The notes: generated by a model from the letters alone, not told the origin. Counted from the first letter of the stretch, positions 24,168-32,298 are shown. The stretch: DNA of 57,114 nucleotides from Steroidobacteraceae bacterium (GCA_019634895.1 JAHCAM010000015.1:1-57114); one strand, 5' to 3'. Made by a program: numbers and translations.

Positions 24168-25649
24168 CTAATCGTCATCCGCGCGTTCTCTGCCTTCTTT
24201 CATCGCAAGATACGCACGAAACATAGGATGAACATGAAACCGCTGAGTGTTACGAAGGTTTAGATTTGCGACTTGATGTGGTCCGAGATACGAGCTGCCA
24301 CTTCTTCGAAGGGCCTTGATGCCGCCAACGGCTTGTGCACGAAGAAAACCAATCGACCACAGTGTCTCAATCAGGAAATCCGGCTCTTGGTTTAGTACCC
24401 ATTTCGCCTCTTCGTCAGTTCGATACTCTGCCGTGCAGATTCCAAGACACAGGAGCTCGAGCTCATCTCTGTCAAATGCGTAGGTACGACCTCGGAAGAC
24501 CTCGAAGACACTCAAAAGACCCGGAAACTGAAATCGGTACTCAGCCGCAATATCCTTGGTGCGCCCTTCGGAGTACACAAGCTCAGCATTGCTGATAACC
24601 TGATAATCGATCGGGCTTTGATGCACGCGCTGTGATTCAGCATGTGCATCCGAGCAGAATTGAATGATTTCGCGTGGTCGGTACAGGGTCCGATCAACAA
24701 TGTAGTTAAATGACTTGGCTTGACGATAGTTCAAGGTCTCAGCAAAGACGTGATTCCACGCGTCAGCGTCGTCGGCCACAGATAGATCGGTAATGCTATG
24801 GCGGATGCGATTGGCGACGAGTTGAAGCAACGTTCGTTCGTCCCACCCAATTGTTTCAATCATGTCTCGATACTTTTGTGCATCTTCGTAAAGGGACGGA
24901 ATGCTATCGTAAAGTTCTCTACGCAATGAAACGATCACGCGAACATCCGGAGAGTTCTGGTTGATTCCGATACATGCTTGAAACAAGCCCGCAACAAAGG
25001 ACTTGGCGTCCTCAGAAGCGTCCCACCCGCGGTCAAGCTCATCAACGAGTACAAGGACGCGCCGTTTACTGCATACGGCATTTAAGGCCGGCAAGAGATT
25101 GATAATCTCTTCGAGCTTGTAAAGACGGTCCAGTTCTCTTGTTTTTAGACTCGCTTCATATGAACCAATCTTAAAGCCCTCGATTCGCTTTACATAGGAG
25201 ACAAGCAGAGAAATGGGATTATCGGCAATGTCCTGATGATTATCGCGTAGGTATTCGTATATTCGAGCCGCGTCGCCCGTTCTGAGCCTAGGACCATCTT
25301 TCGCAAGACCTTTCATCACTAGGACGTAGATCAGGTACTTCCATGCGGCGGTAAAGGCTCCGTGCTTGGCCCAAGAGCCCTGGGCCTCACGGGCAAGACT
25401 TCGAGTAAGAATCTCGTACGAATAATCATCTGGAGAGAGCTCAAGTACCAACCGACCAGCCGCCTTTTCTCGTTGTGCAAGCACTTTAAAGATCGCGCTC
25501 TTCCCAGATCCGCGATTGCCCAGAATCACACTCTTCTTGCCGGTAGCGACGTTCTGGAATGCTTGAGACTCGACAAAGTAGTCGATAAGCCCATGGGCAA
25601 TATCGCGCTCGGCGGCAGGTGCCCCAAAATCAAGTGCGGAAAGATCCAT
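24168..25649 (-). CDS. P-loop ATPase, Sll1717-like
   Basis: 493 aa. Walker A is VILGNRGSGKSAIFKVLA (about residues 41-58); Walker B is RVLVLVDELDRGWD (about 200); VRVIVSLRRELYDSI gives an Arg-finger-like sensor region. A helical C-terminal part follows (YRPREIIQFCSDAHAESQ). The layout matches the Sll1717-type P-loop ATPases, related to STAND/KAP-like NTPases, which frequently occur in defence islands. Low GC and codon use differ from the neighbours. Its effector partner would be one of the two small downstream genes (inference). Confidence 0.8.
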   Translation of the reverse strand: MDLSALDFGAPAAERDIAHGLIDYFVESQAFQNVATGKKSVILGNRGSGKSAIFKVLAQREKAAGRLVLELSPDDYSYEILTRSLAREAQGSWAKHGAFTAAWKYLIYVLVMKGLAKDGPRLRTGDAARIYEYLRDNHQDIADNPISLLVSYVKRIEGFKIGSYEASLKTRELDRLYKLEEIINLLPALNAVCSKRRVLVLVDELDRGWDASEDAKSFVAGLFQACIGINQNSPDVRVIVSLRRELYDSIPSLYEDAQKYRDMIETIGWDERTLLQLVANRIRHSITDLSVADDADAWNHVFAETLNYRQAKSFNYIVDRTLYRPREIIQFCSDAHAESQRVHQSPIDYQVISNAELVYSEGRTKDIAAEYRFQFPGLLSVFEVFRGRTYAFDRDELELLCLGICTAEYRTDEEAKWVLNQEPDFLIETLWSIGFLRAQAVGGIKALRRSGSSYLGPHQVANLNLRNTQRFHVHPMFRAYLAMKEGRERADDD

Positions 25650-25688
25650 GCGCAGGTCCAGAATGTTGTGGAAAAACCAATAAGGCCA

Positions 25689-27011
25689 TCATGCAGGGCC
25701 CGGTTGGTTGCCCTTCATGAGTACGCTCCTTAAGCACATAACTGTCGCGTCCCTCCCCAAAGTCTCACTTTTGGAGTAGAAAAACCTCGCCGGCAGCTCC
25801 GCCAGCGCCAGGTGCACCCCCCGCGCCGCCGCCTCCTCGAACTCCCGCTTGGCCGCCGCCGAGGCCCTGGCCAAGTCCGGACCCCTGACCGCCCACACCA
25901 AGATATCCAGCTCCGGCGGGAACGCGGTCACGTACTGGGTATCCGCCGCCAGCCGCCCGTATAGCTCCAGCGCCTGCCGCCGGCACGACTCCAGCATTCC
26001 CGCGAACTCCCCGCCGCGTACCAGCGGCAGCAATCGCTGCGTCGCCCAGAGCGCGACCGCGGAGGCGCCCGCCCGCGAGCACTCGAGGCTGATCTCGCCG
26101 AGGTGCAGCTCGCTGGAAGTGAAGTACGTATAGGGCGAGTCGTGGCGGTAGAACTTGCCGACCGCGGGATCGCGGAACAGCACGCAGCCGCAGCCGTAGG
26201 GCTGCAAGCCGTGCTTGTGCGGGTCGATGACGATCGAATCCACCGCGCCCAGCGCATCGAACGCCGCGCGCGCGGGCGCATCGAGGTTCGACGCCAGCGT
26301 GTAGTACCCGCCGTAAGCGCAATCCGCATGCAGCCGGAACCCGTAGCGCTCGCGAAGCTTGAGTATCTCCGGCAGCGGATCGACCGCACCGACCGCCGTG
26401 GTCCCGAGCGTCGCGACCACGCAGCCGACGCCGCCGCGCTTGAGCCGGTCCTCCAGCGCCTGCAAATCCATCCGCGCGTAGCGGTCGCTGGTCACGCTCT
26501 CGAACGGGATCTTGAGCACGCCGCTGATGCGGCTGTGCGTGTAATGCGCCTGGTCGGAGGCGAGCACGGTGTCGCCGGGCCGCAGCTGCCCCGCGATCCA
26601 CAGCGCCTCGAGGTTCGCCATCGTGCCGCCGCCGGTGAGGTGGCCGAGATGCACCTGCCAGCCGAACATGCGCGCGATCTCCGCGACCGCCTCCTTCTCC
26701 ATCGGCGAGCTGGCACGGCTGCCGTCGAGCGCGTGGTTGTTGGGGTTGATGTACATCGCGAGCGAGTACGCGAGCCGCGCGATCGGGTGCGGCGGCTTCA
26801 GCATCTGCCCGGCGTAGTTCGGGTGGAAGTAGGGGTAGTTGTCCTGCATGCGCGTGGCGACTTCGAGCAGCACATCGCGCAGCGCCGCCTCGTCGTAACT
26901 GCGTCCCGCGGGCCGCGGCACCGCGGGCAGGTCGCGGAAGCCTTGCTCCATGCGTGCCAGCGCCTCGCGCAGGAGATCGAGGTCGCCCTTGTCGAACTCG
27001 AAGTGCGTCAT
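25689..27011 (-). CDS. PLP-dependent decarboxylase, 3' end altered
   Basis: 440 aa from ATG 27011. Group II decarboxylase fold: PYFHPNYAGQMLKPPHPIA, GHLTGGGTMANLEALW, LHADCAYGGYY and the PLP lysine in IVIDPHKHGLQPYGCG. The usual C-terminal signature appears (CLRSVLMK), but then GNQPGPA and a stop follow where relatives continue for some 15-25 residues, again at the island boundary. It may still be active. Substrate unknown (an amino acid such as tyrosine or aspartate is typical). Overlaps the upstream membrane-protein gene by ATGA. Confidence 0.82.
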   Translation of the reverse strand: MTHFEFDKGDLDLLREALARMEQGFRDLPAVPRPAGRSYDEAALRDVLLEVATRMQDNYPYFHPNYAGQMLKPPHPIARLAYSLAMYINPNNHALDGSRASSPMEKEAVAEIARMFGWQVHLGHLTGGGTMANLEALWIAGQLRPGDTVLASDQAHYTHSRISGVLKIPFESVTSDRYARMDLQALEDRLKRGGVGCVVATLGTTAVGAVDPLPEILKLRERYGFRLHADCAYGGYYTLASNLDAPARAAFDALGAVDSIVIDPHKHGLQPYGCGCVLFRDPAVGKFYRHDSPYTYFTSSELHLGEISLECSRAGASAVALWATQRLLPLVRGGEFAGMLESCRRQALELYGRLAADTQYVTAFPPELDILVWAVRGPDLARASAAAKREFEEAAARGVHLALAELPARFFYSKSETLGRDATVMCLRSVLMKGNQPGPA

Positions 27012-27427
27012 GGCTCGCGGTAGACCGCGGCGCCGGCGATGGCCGCGAGCACCGATACGACCAGCTGGTAGGCGCCCGCCAGGACCCACAGTTCGTTGCT
27101 GAAGTAGCCGATCGGGATGAACTGCGCGGGGGCGGCGACGGAGAAGGCGAGCCAGGACACGACGCCCGCCCAGGCCGCGGTCCTGGGCCCCGCGCCGAAG
27201 CGCCCGCGCATCAGCACGTAGCTGAAAAGCGCGAGCGATCCGCGCCCGAGTTCGTACACGATGAAGTACAGCATCGCCCAGCCGCCGTGCTCGCGCACCT
27301 GCGCTCCGCTCGCAGCCTGCAGCGCCTCCCATTGCGCGGTGAGGAGCTGCTGGTGCAGGAAGCCGTCGCTGACGAAACAGATCGCGCCGGCGATCAGCGC
27401 GCCGAGGATCAGGCGATCCCAGCGCAT
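27008..27427 (-). CDS. Small integral membrane protein
   Basis: 139 aa from ATG 27427; a start at 27451 would add eight residues. Four hydrophobic helices: LILGALIAGAICFVSDGFL, WAMLYFIVYELGRGSLALF, AAWAGVVSWLAFSVAAPAQF and LAGAYQLVVSVLAAIAGAA. Unknown family. Overlaps the decarboxylase start by four bases, so they are coupled. Its first 34 bases are duplicated at 28631-28664. Confidence 0.7.
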   Translation of the reverse strand: MRWDRLILGALIAGAICFVSDGFLHQQLLTAQWEALQAASGAQVREHGGWAMLYFIVYELGRGSLALFSYVLMRGRFGAGPRTAAWAGVVSWLAFSVAAPAQFIPIGYFSNELWVLAGAYQLVVSVLAAIAGAAVYREP

Positions 27428-27483
27428 GCCGCTATGGTTACTCCCCGCCATCGGGCGGAGTGTGCCACGGCAGCCGCCCGCCG

Positions 27484-27497
27484 CGTAACGCGTTACG
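27484..27497. repeat. Palindrome GCGTAACGCGTTACG(C), copy 4
   Basis: GTAACGCGTTAC (27485-27496) followed by GCTGCAAGCGCCTG. It lies 57 bp upstream of the membrane-protein gene start. The flanking 120 bp resemble those around copy 5. Confidence 0.8.
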
Positions 27498-27533
27498 CTG
27501 CAAGCGCCTGCGAATCAGCCGCCCCGCCGGCCG

Positions 27534-28063
27534 CTACTGCCTGCTCACCTTCTCCGGCTGGCCCTGCGCCAGCCACAAGTCGCCCAGCAGCTCGTAAGCC
27601 GGCAGCGTGGGCGCCGGCGTCACCGCGTGCTTGGGCGTGCTGGTCTCGAGTTCGGCTGCCGCCTCGAGGCGTTCGATCGCCCCGGCGGCATCGCCCTCGC
27701 CCTGGGCAATCCATCCTTCGATCTCGAGCCGCAGCACGCGGATGCTGCGCGCGAACAGTTCTTCGCCCGAACTCTGCGCGGCAGTCTCCAGCGCTTGCAG
27801 GTGGGCGGAACCGGCGCCCGCTTCATCCAGCCGCCCGAGATGAGCGGCGCCCAGCGCGCGCGCGTGGAGGCGAGATGGAACGCGGTCTTGAAGCTGGGCT
27901 CGAGGCGTTCGGTGCGAAGCAGCCGCTTGAGCTGCCGGCGAGCACTCTCGGCATCGCCCTTCTGCAGGTAGGCGTACACGAGGTACTCGATGGCGTGCGG
28001 AAACTCGTGCCAGACGAGTTCGCCGTGCTCGCCGGTCGCATGAGGCGCGAATCCAGTCGCGTG
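27534..28063 (-). pseudogene. TPR-protein remnant, frameshifted
   Basis: Two minus-strand frames together read as one tetratricopeptide-type protein: HEFPHAIEYLVYAYLQKGD, ESARRQLKRLLRTERLEP and FHLASTRAR in one frame, then AAHLGRLDEAGAGSAHLQAL, VLRLEIEGWIAQGEGD and LPAYELLGDLWLAQGQPE in the next. The switch falls in a CG-dinucleotide run (about 27853-27864), a typical slippage site. No start codon or N-terminal domain is present (the frame opens at the cupin gene's stop), and the C-terminus is also short, so both ends are lost. Confidence 0.7.
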
Positions 28064-28519
28064 CTATTCAGAATCCCCTTCGACCGCAACTGCGTCCAAC
28101 GGCGACTCGAATGCGATGAAGAGCGTGCAAGGCTCACCTTGCTCGCAGTACGCGTCATGCGCCAGCTTGGCCGGCCCGTACGCATAGGTGCCCGGCCTGA
28201 GGATCACGGTCTCCTGGCCATCGTAGGACACCCGCAACACGCCGGACACCAGCACCATCCGCTCCGCGGAGGTATGCCAGTGCTTGGGGATGTGGAAGTT
28301 GCCGGGCACCTGGAAAAAGATGTCCGAGTTCGGCTGGGCGGGGTCGCCGTGCAGCACCGCGATGCGGCATCCCTCCGGGATGAAGGGCGGGCAGGGCCCC
28401 CATTGCAGCGTCGCATCGTCGCGCGTTAACGCGAGCGCGTGTTCGGTCGCATCCTCGGCGATGGCGCCGGAACATGCGACGGCCAGCAAAATGACCGAAA
28501 CGACGGAAAATCTGCTCAT
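28064..28519 (-). CDS. Secreted cupin protein
   Basis: 151 aa from ATG 28519. Signal peptide (RFSVVSVILLAVACSGAIA), then a single cupin barrel with FHIPKHWHTSAERMVLVSG (His, His, Glu-type metal ligands) and ILRPGTYAYGPAKLAHDAYC (last His). Three or four cysteines may form disulphides. Small periplasmic cupins of this sort (DUF4437-like) have unknown substrates. The region upstream carries the duplicated membrane-gene fragment. Confidence 0.82.
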   Translation of the reverse strand: MSRFSVVSVILLAVACSGAIAEDATEHALALTRDDATLQWGPCPPFIPEGCRIAVLHGDPAQPNSDIFFQVPGNFHIPKHWHTSAERMVLVSGVLRVSYDGQETVILRPGTYAYGPAKLAHDAYCEQGEPCTLFIAFESPLDAVAVEGDSE

Positions 28520-28580
28520 CTTCGGGCCTCTCTCGGGTTGCTGTGGGGGCCGGCCGTCGCGGGCCGGTGGCTGCGCCAAT

Positions 28581-28667
28581 TTACGACGTTTCGCGCACCG
28601 CTGGGGAACAGATCACCGCGGCCGCGCCCGCGATCAGCGCGCCGAGGATCAGGCGATCCCAGCGGAT
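28581..28667 (-). pseudogene. Remnant of the membrane-protein 5' end
   Basis: Reads RWDRLILGALIAGA as in the gene at 27008-27427, then diverges to AAVICSPAVRETS and a stop. The corresponding start codon is ATC instead of ATG, and an in-frame TAG lies upstream. The first 34 bp are identical to the intact gene (28631-28664 versus 27391-27424). It cannot be expressed as a normal protein. Confidence 0.7.
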
Positions 28668-28722
28668 ACCGCCCTTGTTCTACACCGCCATCGGCCGTAG
28701 TGTGCCACGCCGCCTTCTACTG

Positions 28723-28736
28723 CGTAACGCGTTACG
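28723..28736. repeat. Palindrome GCGTAACGCGTTACG(C), copy 5
   Basis: GTAACGCGTTAC at 28724-28735, with the tail GCTGCAAGCGCCTG running into the decarboxylase gene. The element supplies that gene's TAA stop (28732-28734 on the minus strand), so its insertion or spread set the current C-terminus (ALAA). Confidence 0.8.
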
Positions 28737-30162
28737 CTGCAAGCGCCTGCTCGTAGGCCTCGAGCACCGCCGCCGCCGCCCGCTCGATGTCGGCAACCGT
28801 CGTCGCGCGATCGACCACGGAGAAGCGCATGACCGTGCGTTCGCGCCACACGGAACTCTGCACCCAGCATTCGCCGCTCTCGCGGGCCCGGGTCGCGACC
28901 TGGGCCGTGATCGCATCGCCCGCGGCCTCGTCGCTCGCGCGGCCCGGCACGGAGAACCGGAAGATGGCCTGGTTGAACACGACCTCGTTCAGGCAGGCAA
29001 CGCCGGTGCGCGCGGTGAGCAGGTCGCGCATCCGCCGCGCGTGCGCACAGCAGGTTTCGATCATCTCGCGCACGCCCTCCCGCCCGAGCGCGCGGATGGT
29101 GGCGTAAATGGGCGTGGCTCGCGCGCGGCGCGAGAGCTCCGGCACGTAGCGCGAGGGATCGCGCGCGCCCGCGGCCTGCGCGAGGTAGCTCGCGGAGATG
29201 TCCATCGCGCCGAGATGCGCCGCCGGATCGCGCACGATGCCGAAGCCGGCGTCGTAGGGCGTGTTCAGCATCTTGTGCGCGTCGGTCGCCCAGGAATCGG
29301 CGAGCTCGACGCCCCGGATGGCGCCGTTCAGCCCGGGGCTCACGCGCGCCCAGAGCCCGAACGCGCCGTCCACGTGCAGCCAGGCGCCGCGCTCGCGGCA
29401 CAGCGGCGCGACCTCGGCGAACGGGTCCATCGCGCCGGTCATGATGTTGCCGGCCTGGGTGCAGACGAGTACCGGGCCGGTTGCGGCGCCGAGCGCGGCC
29501 GCGACGCGATCGGTGCGCATCCTGCCCTGGGCGTCGGTCTCGATCGCGACCACGCGCTTCGCGCCGAGGCCCGCGAATCGCAGCGCCTTGTGCACCGTCG
29601 GATGCGCTTCTTCGCTGATGATCACGGTGATCGGCGGCGCGCCGAACAGGCCCTGCGCCTCGACGTCCCAGCCCTCGCGCTGGAGCAATGCATGGCGCGC
29701 GGCGGCGATGCCGAGGAAGTTGCCCATGCTGGCGCCGGTGACGATGCCCACGCTGGCTTCGCGCGGCAGGTCGAGCAGCTCCAGCACCCATTCGCCGACC
29801 AGGCCGTCCACCGCGCAGCCGAACGGCGTGACCAGCGGCGTGCCCGGCTTGTCGTCCCAGGCCGCGTTCAGGAACTCCGCGGCGACGCCGGCGGGGTGCG
29901 TGCCGCCGATCACGTAGGCGAAGAAGCGCCCGCCGGCGGTGGGGGCGAGCGCGCCTTCCGCCGCGCGCACCAGCGCGCCGATCACGGCCTCGGCGGATTC
30001 GCCTTTCTCCGGCAGGGCCGTGCCGAGCCTGGCGCGCACTTCCGGCTGCGTCACGGCGACGCGATTCGATGCCTCGTGCACGCCCCTGAGATACGCCCGC
30101 GCGGCCTCGTACGCGCGCGCGAGCGCCGCCTCCGCGGCCTTCGATCCATGCCGGTCGCTCAT
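28732..30162 (-). CDS. PLP-dependent amino acid decarboxylase
   Basis: 476 aa from ATG 30162. Group II fold: GGRFFAYVIGGTHPAGVAAE, GIVTGASMGNFLGIAAARHA, AWLHVDGAFGLWARVSP and the PLP lysine in WATDAHKMLNTPYDAGFG. Resembles aromatic-L-amino-acid or related decarboxylases; exact substrate not evident. Stop codon lies in palindrome copy 5. Its start overlaps the racemase gene by four bases, so an amino acid may be epimerised and decarboxylated by one operon (inference). Confidence 0.88.
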   Translation of the reverse strand: MSDRHGSKAAEAALARAYEAARAYLRGVHEASNRVAVTQPEVRARLGTALPEKGESAEAVIGALVRAAEGALAPTAGGRFFAYVIGGTHPAGVAAEFLNAAWDDKPGTPLVTPFGCAVDGLVGEWVLELLDLPREASVGIVTGASMGNFLGIAAARHALLQREGWDVEAQGLFGAPPITVIISEEAHPTVHKALRFAGLGAKRVVAIETDAQGRMRTDRVAAALGAATGPVLVCTQAGNIMTGAMDPFAEVAPLCRERGAWLHVDGAFGLWARVSPGLNGAIRGVELADSWATDAHKMLNTPYDAGFGIVRDPAAHLGAMDISASYLAQAAGARDPSRYVPELSRRARATPIYATIRALGREGVREMIETCCAHARRMRDLLTARTGVACLNEVVFNQAIFRFSVPGRASDEAAGDAITAQVATRARESGECWVQSSVWRERTVMRFSVVDRATTVADIERAAAAVLEAYEQALAA

Positions 30163-30857
30163 GCTCGGGTCTCCACTGCGCGCCGCAGCGCCGCCCGCGC
30201 GAGCAATCGCGTCGAGTCGAGCGTCGGCAGCGCGGAATTCGAATCGTCGATGATCAGCGGGATCTCGGTGCAGCCGAGGACCACCGCCTCGGCGCCCGCG
30301 GCCTGCAGCCGCGCGATCACCTGCCGGAAATACGCCACGCCCGCCGGCTTGAACTGCCCGTACACCAGCTCCTCCATGATGATGCGAGAGCACTCGAGCC
30401 GGTCCGCGTCGTTCGGGCGGATGCACTCGATGCCGCGCGCGGCGAGCCTGCCGGGATAGACGTCGCTCTCCACCAGCCAGCGCGTGCCGGTCAGGCCGAC
30501 GCGGCGGAATCCGCGGCGCGCGGCCTCGTCCGCCACGACCTCGGCGATGTGCAGCCACGGCCGCGGCGAGCGAGGCAGCACGTACGGCATGGCCTGGTGG
30601 ATCGTGTTGTCCGGGCAGACCAGGAAATCCGCGCCGATGCTCGCGAGTTTTTCCGCGGATCGCAGCATCAGTCCGGCGAGGCCTTCGTAGTCACCCGCTT
30701 CCACGAAGCGCATCTGCTCGGCCAGCGAATACGTGTGCATCGAGACCTCGGGATGCCCGTGCGGCCCGAGGTACTGCGCGCCCTCGATGCAGATCGTGCG
30801 GTAGCAGAGCGCGGCGCCCTCCGCGGAGCAGGCGACGATGCCGATGTGCCGGGGCAT
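30159..30857 (-). CDS. Aspartate/glutamate racemase family protein
   Basis: 232 aa from ATG 30857. Two catalytic cysteines of the PLP-independent family: FLVCPDNTIHQ (about residue 83) and AVVLGCTEIPLII (about 195). HIGIVACSAEGAALCYRTI at the N-terminus. Interconverts acidic or related amino acids. Overlaps the decarboxylase by ATGA and follows the HAD gene by 20 bp; all three likely share a transcript. Confidence 0.9.
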   Translation of the reverse strand: MPRHIGIVACSAEGAALCYRTICIEGAQYLGPHGHPEVSMHTYSLAEQMRFVEAGDYEGLAGLMLRSAEKLASIGADFLVCPDNTIHQAMPYVLPRSPRPWLHIAEVVADEAARRGFRRVGLTGTRWLVESDVYPGRLAARGIECIRPNDADRLECSRIIMEELVYGQFKPAGVAYFRQVIARLQAAGAEAVVLGCTEIPLIIDDSNSALPTLDSTRLLARAALRRAVETRA

Positions 30858-30877
30858 GGTGGTCGCGCGCGGAACGG

Positions 30878-31540
30878 TCAGGGCAGGAGGCCGAGCTCGT
30901 CCAGCGAGTGGTGCAGCTCCGCCGTGTCGCGGTACACGCGAAACGCGCCGGAGGCGAGCAGCTCGTCCTCGCCGTAGCCGCCGCTCAGCAGCCCCACGCT
31001 CAGCATGCCGGCGCGCCGCGCGGCGAGCAGGTCCCAGACCGCGTCGCCGACCACGTAGCACTCCGCCACGGGCACGCCGAGCTTCGCCTGGCAGGCGAGG
31101 AAGAGATCGGGTTCTGGCTTCGCGCGCGCGACGTCGCGGCGCTCGATCACGACGGTCTCGCGGCCGATGTGCAGCGCGTCGAGCGAGGCGTCGATCTCCG
31201 GGCGGCGGCCGGAGGTGGCGATGCCGAAGGCGACGCCGTTGGCGCGCAGCGTGGCGAGCAGCTCGACGGCGCCCGGCAGCGGGCGGCGTTCCGGCAGGAA
31301 CTGGCGGTACAGCTCGCCATGGCGCTGCTGCAGCGCCTCTTCCTGCGCGGCGTTGATCTCGCGCCCGAGCTCGCGCGCCGCGGCGCGCGCGAACAGCCCG
31401 CCGCTCATGCCGATGCGCCGGTGGATGCGCCAGCCGTCGATCGCGAGTCCGCTCTCGGCGAACGCCCGCTGCCAGGCGAACACGTGCGCGTAGACCGTGT
31501 CCACCAGCGTTCCGTCGAGGTCGAAGATCATTGCGCGCAT
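30878..31540 (-). CDS. HAD-superfamily phosphatase
   Basis: 220 aa. HAD motif I MIFDLDGTLVDT with both Asp, motif II GIATSGRRPEID, motif III Lys in ARAKPEPDLF, and motif IV VVGDAVWDLLAARRAG. The cap is the alpha-helical type 1 kind (PGP/beta-phosphoglucomutase-like). Substrate unknown. It is divergent from the SDR gene with 50 bp between the starts. Confidence 0.93.
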   Translation of the reverse strand: MRAMIFDLDGTLVDTVYAHVFAWQRAFAESGLAIDGWRIHRRIGMSGGLFARAAARELGREINAAQEEALQQRHGELYRQFLPERRPLPGAVELLATLRANGVAFGIATSGRRPEIDASLDALHIGRETVVIERRDVARAKPEPDLFLACQAKLGVPVAECYVVGDAVWDLLAARRAGMLSVGLLSGGYGEDELLASGAFRVYRDTAELHHSLDELGLLP

Positions 31541-31590
31541 GGCCGGGCTGGAATCTTACAGGTCCCGTCGGCCAGTGCGATAATCCGCCC

Positions 31591-32286
31591 ATGCCCACGA
31601 TCCTGGTCACCGGCGCCAACCGCGGCCTCGGCCTCGAGTTCACCCGCCAGTACGCCGCCGACGGCTGGATGGTCATCGCCGCCTGCCGCGATCCGCAGGC
31701 CGCCGGGGACCTGCAGGCCCTCGCCGCGGGCAGCGCCGGGCGCATCCGCGTCATCGCCATGAACGTCGCGGACACGGCGAGCGTCCAGGCCGCCGCCGCA
31801 TCGCTCGCCGGCGAGCCGATCGACATCCTGCTGAACAACGCCGGCGTCGGCAGCCCGGCCGGCAAGACGCTGGGCTCGCTGGATTACGCGGCCTGGCTGA
31901 AGGTGCTGGATGTCAACACGCTCGGACCCGCGCGCGTGGTGGAAGCGCTGGTCGAGAACGTCGCCAGGGGCGAGCGCAAGCTGATCGTCACCATCACCAG
32001 CCGCATGGGCTCGATCGACGACAATGCTTCCGGCGGCTCATACCCTTACCGCAGCTCCAAGGCCGCGGTGAACATGGTGGTGAAAAGCCTGTCGATTGAC
32101 CTCGCGTCGCGCGGGATCGCCTGCGTCCTGCTGCATCCCGGCTGGGTGCGCACCGACATGGGGGGATCGTCCGGCAAGCTCACGCCCGCGGAGAGCATCG
32201 GCGAGCTACGCAAGCTGATCGCAGGACTCGGGCCGAAGGACTCGGGAAAGTTCTACAACTACGACGGCAAAGAGATTCCCTGGTAG
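31591..32286 (+). CDS. Short-chain dehydrogenase/reductase
   Basis: 231 aa from ATG 31591. Classical SDR: TGANRGLGLEF (cofactor binding), NNAGVG, Ser in TITSRMGSI and YRSSKAA with the Tyr and Lys of the YxxxK site. Resembles C-factor/carbonyl reductase (sniffer-like) proteins. NAD(P)-dependent; substrate unknown. Confidence 0.93.
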   Translation: MPTILVTGANRGLGLEFTRQYAADGWMVIAACRDPQAAGDLQALAAGSAGRIRVIAMNVADTASVQAAAASLAGEPIDILLNNAGVGSPAGKTLGSLDYAAWLKVLDVNTLGPARVVEALVENVARGERKLIVTITSRMGSIDDNASGGSYPYRSSKAAVNMVVKSLSIDLASRGIACVLLHPGWVRTDMGGSSGKLTPAESIGELRKLIAGLGPKDSGKFYNYDGKEIPW

Positions 32287-32298
32287 CGGCGCGGCCCG

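Larger units (their letters stand above)
23580..25724. mobile_element. Low-GC genomic island with ATPase operon
   Basis: About 2.15 kb of clearly AT-richer DNA between the converging SnoaL and decarboxylase genes. Both flanking genes lose their expected C-termini at its edges, and GCTCCTT stands at both edges (23573-23579 and 25725-25731). Contents: a P-loop ATPase, a 120-aa partner and a possible small membrane ORF. No integrase or transposase is present, so the mechanism of entry is unknown. Confidence 0.6.

Noticed and set aside
27484..28736. Palindromes as integron attC sites
   Set aside because: GTAAC/GTTAC arms superficially resemble attC core sites, but the 7-bp R' consensus GTTRRRY is not met, there is no second arm pair, and no integrase or cassette array is present.
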